This document shows, piece after piece, positions 34,933 through 46,924 of a DNA stretch of 64,000 nt (position 1 is its first letter; each line of letters begins with the position of its first letter). The notes below the pieces were generated by a model that ran no database searches, was not told where the DNA came from, and worked only from the letters and a program-made list of their open reading frames with translations. The translations under genes and the position numbers were made by a program. Origin of the DNA: Aplidium turbinatum. Lineage: Eukaryota > Chordata > Ascidiacea > Aplousobranchia > Polyclinidae. Where the stretch lies: contig OU964923.1 in NCBI GenBank assembly GCA_918807975.1, positions 6,386,001 through 6,450,000 on the forward strand, given 5' to 3'.

Positions 34933-37159
34933 CAGTGTTGGGCGCGATAACTCAATTTTCAGTTAAGCGATAACGATAATCGATAAACGAAAAATGCCTA
35001 AAGCGACAACGATAAACGATAAATCAAAAAAAAGTTAAGCGATAACGATAAACGATAAATTATCGCCGATAACGTCCGATAACGATAATTTTTTTTTTTC
35101 TTGATTAGCGCTGCCCCATTCCATGCAGCACGAACTGTTTTCATCAACATGACGAAAAATCGAACATAATATACTGTAAAGGGACAAAACTTTTTGTAAG
35201 TTATGCATGAATAGAATCGTAACAGCGACAGTAGGTATCGAATCTTCAACCTCTTGATCCAGGATCAAACCACTGAGGTAACCGCCGTGCTTATAATTAT
35301 ACCTTCAGATACCAGTTGGGTGCTTTTATCAATTGAGTTACACTGCCGCTTACGTGCAGTAGGCAAAATAATTAAATCAAATAAAAATACCATAAAAAAT
35401 TCCAAACTTTGTATTTTGCTTTCTGCTTAGGGCTGTTTACAGCAATGTCAGCAATAATTGAAAAAATTCCAAAAAATGCAAAATGCTTGAAAATTAATCA
35501 GGAATCTTGAGCGTTATTGGTAGTAAAATTGTGCATACTGTGAAATCCATCAAGCTTGTCAAATTGGTCGTGTATGTTTAAGAACAAGAGCATAATTATC
35601 GTAATTTACTGATAATTTCAGATAATTTTTTTTTGTTTTCTTTGTGAACACCATCATTAAAGCAATGGCAGAACGCTGAGTTGTTGAGATAAGAATTACA
35701 ATATAGGCACTGTATTAGTGAGAATAAAAATATTTGATTGAGGTAGGCTATGTCGCATAGGTAAATGAGAAAGGTTATACTGTATTTAGCATAATTTTAC
35801 CACGCAACTCGATGCGCCTATTGTCATGCAAAAACTACTACAAGATGCAAAAAATGTGATGTCGGTCTGCATGTCAAATGCTTCAAGCAATATCATATTC
35901 CGCAATGACTTGTTTCAGTGATGTTGTGTTACTTTGCTAATTTTCATCTTCATATTTTTTGAACTTTCATTTCAATAAAATGCTCGATGACAATAATGAC
36001 ATGACAAGACATGAACAAGACATTTCCCATTGATCACTTTGAGCGATAAGTAAAATGTAATAACGCAAGCATTACGAACAAGAAACTTGTGAAACTTGAT
36101 AACGGATTTGCCTAGCGTTTTATATTATATAGGACGGCTTTTTTCTCAAAAAGTAACACAATTAGGTAAACAATAATTCGAAAAAAATAATTGTGATATG
36201 TTTTTTAGGTCATAATTATGCAATATTTAAATTTTTCGAAAATTGTTTTAAGTACTTTCACTTTCGGTATACAAATGGGTTAACTTTTTAAGTTAAATGG
36301 CACTTACGCATTTGGTTATTATTTTTGGATTAAGTTATATCGCCAAGCTAGAAAAAAATCGATCTTATAGTCTATAACAGATCTTGTGTTGTTATTGTGT
36401 GTGAATTTTGTCTTTTAAACTGAATTTGTGACGTAACCGCACGTCTCTAGGCAAGTTTTTGCAATTTTAGTTAATCTACTCATCTAAAGATTTAATGCGC
36501 TTAAAACAGTAAGTTTCATGTTTTGACGAGAGAGATTTTATTTTTTTACGACAATTACTAAAAACTAACACTTCCAACCAAAAAAGAAAACACAAGAATA
36601 AAATAGTTGATCGTGAGGTGGCGCGAAAGACCATGTTTCCGATGTAAAAGCGGCCTCCTATTGCGACACTTTCACAAACCACTTGCCAATTTCTTTCGCT
36701 TCGCTTCAAAGGTATCTGTACCGCCTGTGCGCTTACATTTTAATTGTAAAATTCACTCGCGATTGTCGATTGCAGCAAAACAACAAGAGACTTGTTGCAT
36801 GCATTTCATTGCATTGCAATTTGCAACTCTAAAAATTATTGTGTTGTCAGGGCCGTCGCTGCAGGGGGGCGTGCCCCCTCCCCTGACAAAGACCTGTGCA
36901 CACACACTTCAGGCACTGAAGAAGAACTGGTTTCAATTTTAATTTATTTAACTAGATGGCTAGTAAAAATATTACTTTTCATGGTCTTTCAACTTGTGTG
37001 TTGATCCGAAATAAAATTTATCCGCGATTAATTATCGGCGATAATCAAATATTGCCTTTGGCGATAACGATAAACGATAACTGAAAAAATAATTGAGCGA
37101 TAACGATAAGCGATAAAAATTTATCGCCAATAAATTATCGCCGATAATGCCCATCACTG
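34933..37159. mobile_element. 2.2-kb hAT-type element with GATAACGATAA subterminal arrays
   Basis: Ends CAGTGTTGGGCGCGATAA and TTATCGGCG...CCCATCACTG type with a perfect 8-bp duplication ACTGTAGT (34925-34932, 37160-37167). Both ends carry many copies of a short GATAACGATAAAC motif, direct and inverted, as expected of clustered transposase-binding sites. No transposase was recognised in the interior. A tRNA-like SINE head lies near 35225-35300, and CAGGGCCGTCGCTGCAGG at 36849 resembles the end of another MITE. Confidence 0.8.
35225..35300 (-). repeat. tRNA-like SINE head inside a hAT element
   Basis: Minus strand reads GCGGTTACCTCAGTGGTTTG, then AAGATTCGATACCTACTG, matching box A and box B positions of a tRNA. 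The body could not be delimited. Confidence 0.35.
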
Positions 37160-37229
37160 ACTGTAGTAGGCAAGTAGGCTACATTTCAATTTCCACATCA
37201 GACAGTAACAGCCTATCGTATACACTTTG

Positions 37230-37400
37230 TCGTGTCCAGACATAAGTCCGGTGGTTGAGAATTTAAATGAAGTGGACGGAAGGCAAGGCAGCCAATCTTC
37301 ACGTCCACCTTCAGGATATATTTTTAGTGTCTTGCCAAAGATACAGCCTCGTGCTCTTGGGTGGTGTCGAACCGGCGCCTTTTGGATTGTCGTACCAGGG
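37230..37400 (-). repeat. SINE family B copy
   Basis: Minus strand: GCCGGTTCGACACCACCC (box B), TCTTTGGCAAGACACTA, GAAGGTGGACGTGAAGATTG, ending in TTCTCAACCACCGG. It is the longest family B body in the window. Confidence 0.65.
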
Positions 37401-37449
37401 CTAACCGGTCAGCTGTTGAGAAGCGACGCTAACGGCTACATTTTTTTTT

Positions 37450-38729
37450 AATTGTCAATACAACGACGTAATGCAAATTTTAATTGTTGAACAACATTAA
37501 AAAAAAAGGTCTTAGCAAGGTTTGAACGTTTAATTAATTGCTACAATTACGTCAGTAAACTTACGGCTAGAAATCGATTAATATTTATGATTCAATCTTA
37601 AACAGTTTAATTTCAACATTCGTGAAAAGCACCATATCTGTGAGAGCACCATCAAAAAGATTTCTTTCTTTCGCTAATCAAAGTAGAAAAATAACAGGAA
37701 CGTAGCCACAAGAGGGGGGGGGGGGGCTTGGGAGAGCAACAACCCAACCACAATTTATCTAAGCTTATTTTGTTTATATTGTATTGCATGTAATGGTGTT
37801 TTAAAAATGTTTGGCTGTATCCAGTAGCTAACTCTTCATTTCAAATAAAAAAAAACTAAAAACATTAGCTCCCCAAAAGTTGCTTTTTCTCCCCTAAAAT
37901 TTTCAACTTTTATAATCGGCATTCGTCATTCTGACACGGCCAAAGTTGACCAAAAAGCTTTTTTCCTTAAGATTTTGCGAAAGTGAGTAATTACTAACAA
38001 CGTGTCTTTAATTTCATTGTAAACCATTTTGTTTACCGATACGTCATTGCTTCAAACTACAGCTCAGACGAGTTAACAATTAAAAGACGTCTAAGTCACT
38101 GAACATGAATCGACGTATGTGACAAAAACGTATTACAAGATAAAGAATACCTTACAAAATTATAATTGCCATTGAAATCTCAATTAAAAAGAAGGGTGAC
38201 CATTATTCTAAGAAAACATGAAGTGATGTAATTTTAAGAACAATTGAGCCTGAAACGTCTCAATTTGAACACGCTTTACTTGTCTTCATGTCAACAAACT
38301 TTATGACGTTTCAAGTTTTATTATGACGTTTAAGTTTATATGTACTATAAACACAAACATATAGAAGAGTGTCTCAGACGATTTATATGCGCTTTCTCTC
38401 TTTTTTCGACACCATTCTTGACATTGAAGTAGTAAAGAGCATTGACCACTAGATCAGTTTTTTTTCATAAATTTGGTTTTTCATGTCAGCAATGCAGTTT
38501 AAACATAGCAGTTTTGTAGAAGTTACTGTGAATTGTGTTTTTCAATCAAAAATTTATAGTCTAGAACAGCAAAAATAACCTATGAAAAAGAAGATTTTAT
38601 TAAGATTTTGCCAAATCAGAATGCGATTGACGAAAGTATGCTTCAGTTGGCTTTTTTAATTGCAGATATCGGCATATAGTGTATTTTTCTAAAGTGTATA
38701 AATTATTTACTGAATTTCCTACAAATAAA
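37450..38729. other. intergenic, no gene recognised
   Basis: AT-rich. AGGAACGTAGCCACAAG followed by a G run at 37697 looks like a decayed end of the CAGTGGCGTAGCCA MITE family; no partner end was found. The remainder precedes secreted-protein gene 2. Confidence 0.4.
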
Positions 38730-41700
38730 ATGAAGGTAAGTTACAATAAAATAATTGTATTTACACCTATAGCAGTACTACGATGTACAAACCCAGCTGA
38801 CACAAAAATATGTTATTCCAGCTTGGCGGATTGCTATGCGCTTTCTGCATGCTGGAATATATTTATAGTATTGCCGAAGCGGTCGACTTGGAAGCGTACT
38901 CAGGATTAGTTCATGACGAAAAAGACAGAAAGGTATGAATTTTCTAATAGTATGTAATAATAATTATTTCTTTCTCATGAAAATATTGTAGTTTTTTATG
39001 AAAAACTGTTGAATTGCATTTCATTGCATGACAAAACCCAAAAACATATTTCGGCAACGTTTTAATTGGACATACTTTTGTCATCTTCAAGTTTTCATCC
39101 CATTTTCTAACCGTAGCCTACGAGTGTAATCAGTGAAATATTAACTGTACAACTACAAACAAAAGCTTGTGGATGTTAATAACAATTATGAAAACTAGAA
39201 AACCAAATACTTTGCAATAAGTGCACTGTATTTTTGATCAATGTCTACCTCCAAATATATCGTTATTTTTTAATAAATTGTAGGGTTTGATAGGCTACAG
39301 AGTCTTATCGAGCGCTTTGGTGCGAAGTTTTCTTAGATTTACAACGACATGGGAAGTTGTAAACAGTTTCGAATAGCATTTCTACAAAAAATTAGATATT
39401 TGCTCCTTTATATTTGAGTTGACAAAATGGTCTCAGGTAGCCTACTGTTGGACCTGGACCCGGTATGATAATAGGACCCGGTATGATAATAGGACCCGGA
39501 ACATTTCTAAGGAGCCCGAGAGCTTGAAGAAACCATCACATATTCTTCGTATTATTTCTTGGTACCGGCCTCAAATTTTCCTCTCAAGGGTCCTGACAGG
39601 GATTCATAGTATAGGGATGATCAACTCGGCTGGATATCTGACAAGCGGAGTGTAAAAGTGTTGCCTAATATTTTTTAAATTTTTAGAAAAACTATTTTTT
39701 TGGCATTTTTAAAGAGTAGTGCTCGACCAAAGCTTGTCCGTTTATTTACGGGCAAGTTTTGGGCAACTATTACTTTAAAAATGCCAAAATGACATTTTTT
39801 CTAAATTTTAAAAAAATATTTGGCAACACTTTTACACTCCGCTTGTCAGATATCCAGCCGAGTTGGTGATCCCTATACTATGAATCCCTGGGTCCTGAGT
39901 ATGAGAGTATCTGAAGTTCTGAACCAAAGTTGAAATGCATATAACATCAACGTAATGTGACTGTGTTAAAAGATGTTTTCAACAACTAAGATAACATTGA
40001 AAATTTTGCTTTTAATTTGTCAAGATAAACTCAATATATATAATCTACAGTAGGCCTATTAGTCAATTAAATATAATCTAATTTTAATTTGAAAAAACTT
40101 ACTACTTTATCATAGACTATTTAATTTAATTTGAGATAAACCATGGTAAACGTATTGAATAAAAACATCACTTCTCACTAACTCTTCAATCTGATTGCAG
40201 TATGGCCCAATCCGTTCTTACAATTGTCGGGAGAGCAAATTTCGTAATTACAAGTTTTGTAGAGGACGTTATACAAAACGATATACACTAAACAGATATT
40301 CGGATATGTACCTCAAGCATTCAATAAATTATTGGCGATCTTACAGTTCTTCTAAAGATGAAATATCCCCTGTTGACAACAGTAAGTTATAATATACTTG
40401 AAAAAGGTTGATTTTGTCGCTTAATAGAAAATTGTTGCGTTGACATTAATCTGCAAATGTAAAATCATATACTTTTATGTGATATTCACCTACAACTGGT
40501 CAATGTTTCATAAGTTTTGTACTGAAGTAAAGTTTTAGTTTTGAAAGCCTACATAAAAGTAACACACTCTGCCTAGTTGTAAAGAACAAGTCTTTGCTTT
40601 TATGTTTAATTCTTATGTTGGTTTTTACATTTTTTATATTGATTATTATTTGACTGCAAAATATTTGATTTTTTGGCTTATCTAAGCTGCTTTTTACTCA
40701 AAAGTGTCAATTCTTTCTCTGCTTTAGATTTGGGGATAATTCTCAGTCGCGTCCAGCCGCCTCAGCAAGCCCATTATATCGGCAAACGATCCGCTGAAGA
40801 AAACCTTCACACAGCAAATAACGACTCAAGTGAAGTCATTTTAAATCGTTCTAAACGAGACATTCCGGGGAATCCCTGCGTTCGGGGGCCAGCTAAAAGA
40901 ACAACCGTTGTAATTGGGCTGGATGCAATAACCAAAAAAACCGTAGAGGTATTTCAAAATCCAAGTAAGTTTGTTTGTTGTGGCCTAAAATTAGGTTATT
41001 TCAATTTTTGTGTCCTGGATCGCTTTGCTAAATTGAGCCAACACTTCAATAAAACCTAGGCCGATTGGACATTCCTTTAGAGTGTTTTATCGTAATCAAT
41101 CAATCAATCAATTGTTTATTTATCAAAAAAACAAAACACAACAGTGACATAAAACAATAATACATACAATGTTTAGGTTTTGTTATAGATAGGTGGTCAC
41201 AGCGGTAAACCATAATCTCTTCGTGGGAAAATTGTAACGTAAGATTCCCGAATCCGTTCGTCTGTATGTAATGACCGAAAAAGAAACACTCTTTGAAACG
41301 TCTATTCAAAAAGTGTATTCCTGTAAAATTAGCCCGCGGCTATCGAAATCGGGATGCAACGCCGTACACCTCTAAAAACTGTCACTACAATACAAACTAC
41401 TTAGATAAAGACGGAATTTTTGTCCAGCTAGCAAGCACTAAGCAAACAGTTAAATGTGCGACTAACTTTCAAGCAACCATTTCACGAATGACCAGAATAG
41501 ATATCAATATCTCAAATTCACGTATGCAGTACTGTGACGCAATAGTGAAAGACATTGTAACGCAATTCAAAACAGGTGTTCAAGCTGGTGATCCAATGTT
41601 TCATGTTTAAACAGGTTTCAAACTGAAACAGGTTTAAACAGGTTTGACACAAGTCTTATGAACGATGGTGCAATTTTGGCACATTTTCTAGCAACTTCCA

Positions 41701-43936
41701 TGACGTAATATTCAGTAAACTTGAACGGTTTTTATATGACGTTTGATTAGGTGAACAATTGTCTGGAACAATAGGGAGATAACGAAACAACCATACGGTC
41801 AACTAGTCAGTTGCCACCCTGGAAGGAATAACTTCAGTTATGAAACTAGGGACAGTGGAATACCGGGACGACTCACTTTACTGATTTTTCTTGCAATATG
41901 GACAGCTGTGAAAATTTCAAAAATTGGCAGAACTACAAAAATTTTTCTTTACTTTTACATAAATTTACTATTATCAAATGAAACGCTATAGTTTGCTTAA
42001 AATTTTGGGCGCTAGAACGTCAGCAGAACCTTACTGCAGCACGTGAGGCTACTTATTGTTACCAGTGTAGCGTGAAATCTACCGCTGCTTTATTATGACT
42101 TAAATGGTGTCAAGTAAGCATGATAAAACGTGTTCCCAAGCATTTATTTTGGCAATACACACTTAAGTACACACGTGGAGAGGTCAAATACGTTGCACCT
42201 GGGTATGCGACGTTTGGTGGCAGACATCAAGCTGTAGTTGCACCAAATTTTGTCATAACACTATGACCCTCTAGTTGTCCACCTTCCTTTTGAGTGAGCA
42301 ATCCCCAACTTCTACCATCCCTATATGAAACTAATCAACAATTTAACCAAATCGGTTGCAATCGAAAAAGAAAACACAAACAAGACTAATACTTCGATTA
42401 GTAACTTACAATTAATTGTCAACTTTATAGAATTGTATAAGTGATTTTTCAACGAACATTAATGATGGAAATCACAGATGAACGCAACGTATCATCTCGA
42501 TCAATACGGGTCGCATACAAAAATTATTTATATAAAACTTCTTATAACTAAGCTTAGCGTACCGTATGCGTCCTATTTTGTAATTCGCATGTCACTGCAT
42601 CAAATTCTGGAGTGTTTGAAGGGAATGGGATATTTGAAGACCAATCAGAAAGTAGGATATAACGCGGCTTGAGCGGAAAAAATGTCGCGGGTAAAAGTTA
42701 AGAAATCATATTTTTCACAAAATGTGCCTGTGATGACTAAATATCTAATACTTTGATAAATCTGACAAGTAGCCTACCTGAAAAGTTAGCTTTCGAAAAT
42801 TTGTACGCAAACCTTATTTACTATACTTTTATTGCAATCTTTTTTCAAAATTCTCCTTTTGATTCTTCCCAAGTTCAATTTTGACAAATAATGTTGCTAG
42901 TTGTGAGAGAACTGATCTCTTAAAAACTTTTCTTTTTGTGAAAGTTTTCTCAACTAGATTTCTAGCCTTTTGGTTGGTCAATAATCCTCATCGCCTGCAG
43001 CGACCTGCAGATGACATATACGCTTATCGTATGTAGCAAGTTCAAAGTACAGTAGGCCTACTAAATTTTTAGAGCCAAAGCGTGCAGTGAGGTTATTGCA
43101 CCGATCACTATGACTTGGCCTTTTTAGGATGATATGACGTCATATTAATTGGTGTTGAGTCGTTGTTGTACTGCGTGACGCAAAAGTCCAAATCAATTTC
43201 ATTCGGTATTAAACAGCTCATTGAAAGTCAGTTTATCTGATGGCAACTTATCGAGCGAGATTCTTTTCTAATATTGCACCGATGCATCTGTAGTAGATAT
43301 TCTCCCGGTTGTAATAAATTCTCATGAAAATATTTCATCAGCTATAATCCTTCTGTAGAATATTTGTTGTGATAAAACGTAGTAACTTACCAGTAATTCG
43401 ATAAACTGTTAATCGTTGAACTGTCGTTAGACGAGCTGTCGGGCTTTGGGGAAAAATAAAACACTTTTAGTCTTATTTCTTAATTTTTTATGTGTTGTAT
43501 TTTATAAGACTTTTTGCGTCTTGAAACGAACATTCACAGATTGTCGTTATTATTACTATTGTATTATCATCATTATTGTCTTGAGAATGCTTGCAAGGGA
43601 ATCAACTAAATGTATTTTTACAAAATTGTCTTGTTTTACGATTATTTATATAAAATGTTTTTATACAATACCATAAAAAATTAGAAACGCAAATTACAAG
43701 CATATACAGTATAACTCAAAACGGCTTTTAACATTTTTTTTCTTACAGATACCAACATGTTCCAAACATTCTTTACCAAGCCTTGTGTGACGGATCGTTT
43801 CAATCTTTTCACTTGTGAAACCGTATACACTGAATACATGACGGCAGTGTTCGAAGATATTAGTTATAAAGTTGGCTTAAGACCAGTTAAAATACCTACC
43901 GGTTGTGGCATGGTACTGAGGCCAACAGCTAAGTAA
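38730..43936 (+). CDS. neurotrophin/Spaetzle-like secreted protein 2 (spliced)
   Basis: Exons 38730-38735, 38822-38932, 40201-40381, 40728-40964 and 43749-43936 give 240 residues, phases 0,0,1,1, identical to the gene at 23014-27777. M-K from exon 1 joins LGGLLCAFCMLEYIYSIAEA, a convincing signal peptide. The propeptide has two cysteines and basic runs. IGKRS and NRSKRD are processing sites. The predicted mature part begins DIPGNPCVRGPAKR and has VVIGLDAITKKTVEV, FQTFFTKPC, FTCETVYTEYM and VKIPTGCGM. This parallels nerve growth factor (RSKR, VSVWVG, KQYFFETKC, YCTTTHTF, IDTACVC) and Spaetzle (FKIPSCCKC). Cys1, 2, 4 and 5 are present; Cys3 and Cys6 positions are not cysteine. It is probably a secreted dimeric ligand. 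The receptor is unknown. Confidence 0.76.
39597..39890. mobile_element. palindromic hAT-type MITE in intron 2 of secreted-protein gene 2
   Basis: Arms of about 130 bases run from CAGGGATTCATAGTATAGGG to the inverse ending CTATACTATGAATCCCTG, nearly perfect over GGATATCTGACAAGCGGAGT. Target duplication GGTCCTGA is exact (39589-39596, 39891-39898). Confidence 0.85.
41095..41790 (-). repeat. retroposon with TTGA-repeat tail in intron 4 of secreted-protein gene 2
   Basis: On the minus strand it starts near 41790, matches the copy at 7646-8200, continues through GTTTACCGCTGTGACCACC and ends with AATAAACAATTGATTGATTG at 41097-41115. A short tandem tail after an AATAAA-type motif is typical of CR1/L2-like LINE 3' ends or of SINEs that borrow them. 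No reverse transcriptase is encoded, so the class is inferred. Confidence 0.55.
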
Positions 43937-43946
43937 ATATAAACAA

Positions 43947-43952
43947 TAAAAA
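43947..43952 (+). terminator. polyadenylation signal for secreted-protein gene 2
   Basis: AATAAA lies 10 bases after the stop codon; further AATAAA motifs at about 44022 and 44181 are better spaced for a real 3' UTR. Which is used cannot be told. Confidence 0.35.
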
Positions 43953-44379
43953 AGTAATGAAAGAAAAAGTGGATGTACAACTACCTGTACATTGTCCCAA
44001 ACAACGAGAAATAAACAAACCCAGTAGAGAACAAGAGTTTCGCGGCATGAAGGTCATACATGAAAACTCAGAAATGGAACACTAACTTTGGTCTTCCTTG
44101 TAAAAAGAAGCAAAGCATGAAATTATTGATAATAATTTGGTAGCTTGTGTACATAACAATTTTGTTGTTTATTATTCAGTAATAAAACATAAAAAATTTG
44201 ATTAAAATTAAATTAAAATATTATTAAAATAAACATACTTAAATGATACAAAGTTTTATTCCTTTTTATGGATATTGCTGAAGTACTGCGTTCAATTCTT
44301 GGTGACTAAGTAATCTAATGTGATTGACTGGCTATACGTTGGTAGGTTCTAGGTTAAGTAATCACAACGGTCGATAGTA

Positions 44380-44430
44380 TGTCGGTCGACACCACTCTAG
44401 AGCACTTGACTGTGTCTTGGGAAAACAATT
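44380..44430 (-). repeat. SINE family B fragment
   Basis: GTCGACACCACTCTAGAGCA and TGTGTCTTGGGAAAAC resemble the head-body junction of family B. Only about 50 bases are recognisable. Confidence 0.35.
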
Positions 44431-45566
44431 GATCGAGTGATAAGTAGCTAATTCGATGATTGTACATCCAACTGCTTCTATCTGTCGGTTGCGTTGTATC
44501 AGTTATCAAACTGCTATTATCAAACTACTGTGTTGTCACAACAAACGCTATTCTACCCAGACAGAAATATCCGTCATTTATACATTGATTCAACGTATGC
44601 AGACGTCATTTGCTGTCTGGGTAAAATGCTTGACATCAAATGACACCTATTATATATTAGATTGCGTGAAGCAATGTTACGTTTGTGGTTTGATGCTCCT
44701 GAAATGTGATGTGCCTTTTCTTCTGGATAGTCATAAAATATTGTAGCACATGAAGTCGAAATTGAACGCTTGATATATGATTTTATTCCTAAAAATGTAT
44801 TTAGCGTATTTCTGTGCTTTAAATTGGGCCAACGTTAAAACTAAAGTTATGTTGTGTAAAACTACGTTTAAGTTATTTAGATTGTGTCAAATCAAGGTTA
44901 ATCTTTCTCAAGCAAATCTTGAATGTTTTATACGTATGAAACTTTCTACTTTCATAGATAATCTCCTCTGTGTTATAACAAAGACAGCAAATCATTTGCT
45001 TTTTAAATTGAATCAACGTCTGCATTACATTAGCCAGAGAGATTAACAGATCATGCAAAATACAGATAAAAGTTATCAACTTTGATACGTTTTCTTATAA
45101 CCAAAGTTTACATTGATTTGATGAAAATTTCTGAAATTTGATGAAAGGTACTATACGCTCGTTGTTATTCATGTGTTTTTAATTGAATAGCCCAAGTAGA
45201 CTTTATTTGTTCAAAGTTGTAAAAAAAGCGTAAATATGATATGTATTTTTCTATCCATTAAAAACGGTTCAAATATGCTTTAGTTGTAGACTATGTTTTA
45301 TGTTTCATTAGCGCACATCCACAGCTACAGCAATTGTACCCTAAGCGTTGAAATTTTTTTTACTACAATTCTTACAATGAAACTTAGTTTATGTATCTGA
45401 AAACAAACGTTCGGCTTTTTTGTAATCTTGGCTAATTCAACATGCGCCAACTTTGCAAACGATTGAACGAAGATACGGCAAAATCAACCACCACTCTGGG
45501 CCTGAGTAACATTTCAAGGACAGCTTTCGCTTCAATAATATCTAGCCTACTGGAAGAGATGAATTA
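44431..45566. other. intergenic, nothing recognised
   Basis: AT-rich. Two open frames of about 90 codons on the plus strand have no recognisable domain, signal or supporting splice pattern and were not called. Confidence 0.4.
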
Positions 45567-45806
45567 AGAGATGACTCTCGGGGTGTGCGCTTGAATAACG
45601 CACTTTCAGGACTGCTCTCCATCTAGCGGCACCTTGTGAATGGAATAATTCTCCGGCAACAACATTTCCACAATCGGAAAACTTCACTCTGCCAACCTCG
45701 GTGACCGGCTCTGCGTCAAGAGCCTCTACAAGAATGCGAAACTACCAGGAATAACCAATCAAGGCTTTGTCAGTCCGAGAATAAAGATTCAAAAACCAAC
45801 CAATCC
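45567..45806 (+). repeat. SINE family A copy
   Basis: GACTCTCGGGGTGTGCGC, AGCGGCACCTTGTGAATGG, TCGGAAAACTTCACTCTGCC and the tail AGATTCAAAAACCAACC match the reverse complement of the copy at 205-478. The tRNA-like head is truncated. Confidence 0.7.
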
Positions 45807-46164
45807 CTTTCATCCTTACCCAACACGTCAGGTTTCAAGTTATATGACCTAATAACGCATTTTTGCTTTAGCATCTTCTACATTTTTAATAAAATAATTT
45901 TATGATTTACCTAGCAAAATTAAACAAAATGCTTAATGTTAATGTTTGTAGTCTCTTAATATCAACAGCTGTCTCAAGAATCCACTTTACCTTCTTGTTA
46001 AACGAACTCCAAAAGTGTGGTAGAGCATAGAGTTACTGGAAATGACAGACAGATCAATCAAATGTAGAAACCCTATCATACCAATTTGGGAATTAACTCG
46101 GTGATCAGAACAAAAACTATTTCCACACTAAATTTGGTAGGCCAACTACAAAAAGAATTAAGAG

Positions 46165-46245
46165 CGAATTATAGTTTTTGAACCCACAACTTTACGAGAA
46201 TTAGAAGGGCACTTAAATTGCTAGGCCATACGCAGGTAATTCGCT
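46165..46245 (-). repeat. tRNA-like SINE head
   Basis: Minus strand: GCGTATGGCCTAGCAATTTA, then GTAAAGTTGTGGGTTCAAAA, consistent with tRNA boxes A and B. It is not one of the A or B families. The body toward lower coordinates is undefined. Confidence 0.4.
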
Positions 46246-46924
46246 GAATCATAGTGTTAGCCATATTTGTGCTCCAACATTCTCTCAGTAAGTTCCGCTG
46301 CTCTACTGGAGCACAACCAAGCAGGCAAACGTGAGTGAGATCAGTGCGACTCAAACGTTTTAGTACAGCGTAGCCTAAGGGCAGGGGCCTGATTGTCATT
46401 CGACGTACCGGTCACACATTTCAAAAAAATATCTGGCAACAACAAAGTCCAACCTTGATTTTACAAGTCTACAATGAGTAAATTCACAAAAAGTTTTTCA
46501 CAAACATATTACCAAGTGACACCAACGGTTTTGTGGTTTTCAAGCTTTTTCTATCCGTCGCGCTACTTCATAGAAAACTTGTATACTGATGAGAGTGCTT
46601 GCAATCTGGATATCTGTTTTTGAGCAGTTTTAATTTGTCTGGTTTTCTTTCAAAAAAACCTTTGTCTTCGTTCTAACTTCTTTATGTTTTGAATATAAAT
46701 GTTTCTTTAGATTTAAAGGTTTCATTGAGTCATTGCTGAGCGCAACTCCAAACGACACATTGAGATTTCGGCACACTAGCATCATCTGTGGCTATAAAGC
46801 TAAATTTTAAATAATGTTGCAATATCATATTGCAACGGGTGAAAGTTTCTTAATTGGCAGCATGACTGATACATTACAACCTATAAATACCAAATGTTTT
46901 ATTTTTGTTTGTTGTCACCACTAA

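Noticed and set aside
41293-41610. 105-codon plus-strand open frame
   Set aside because: It is the antisense of a retroposon copy also found at 7646-8200, inside an intron, with no domain.
44456-45046. Two plus-strand open frames of about 90 codons after secreted-protein gene 2
   Set aside because: No signal peptide, domain, paralogue or splice support; ordinary for AT-rich DNA of this length.
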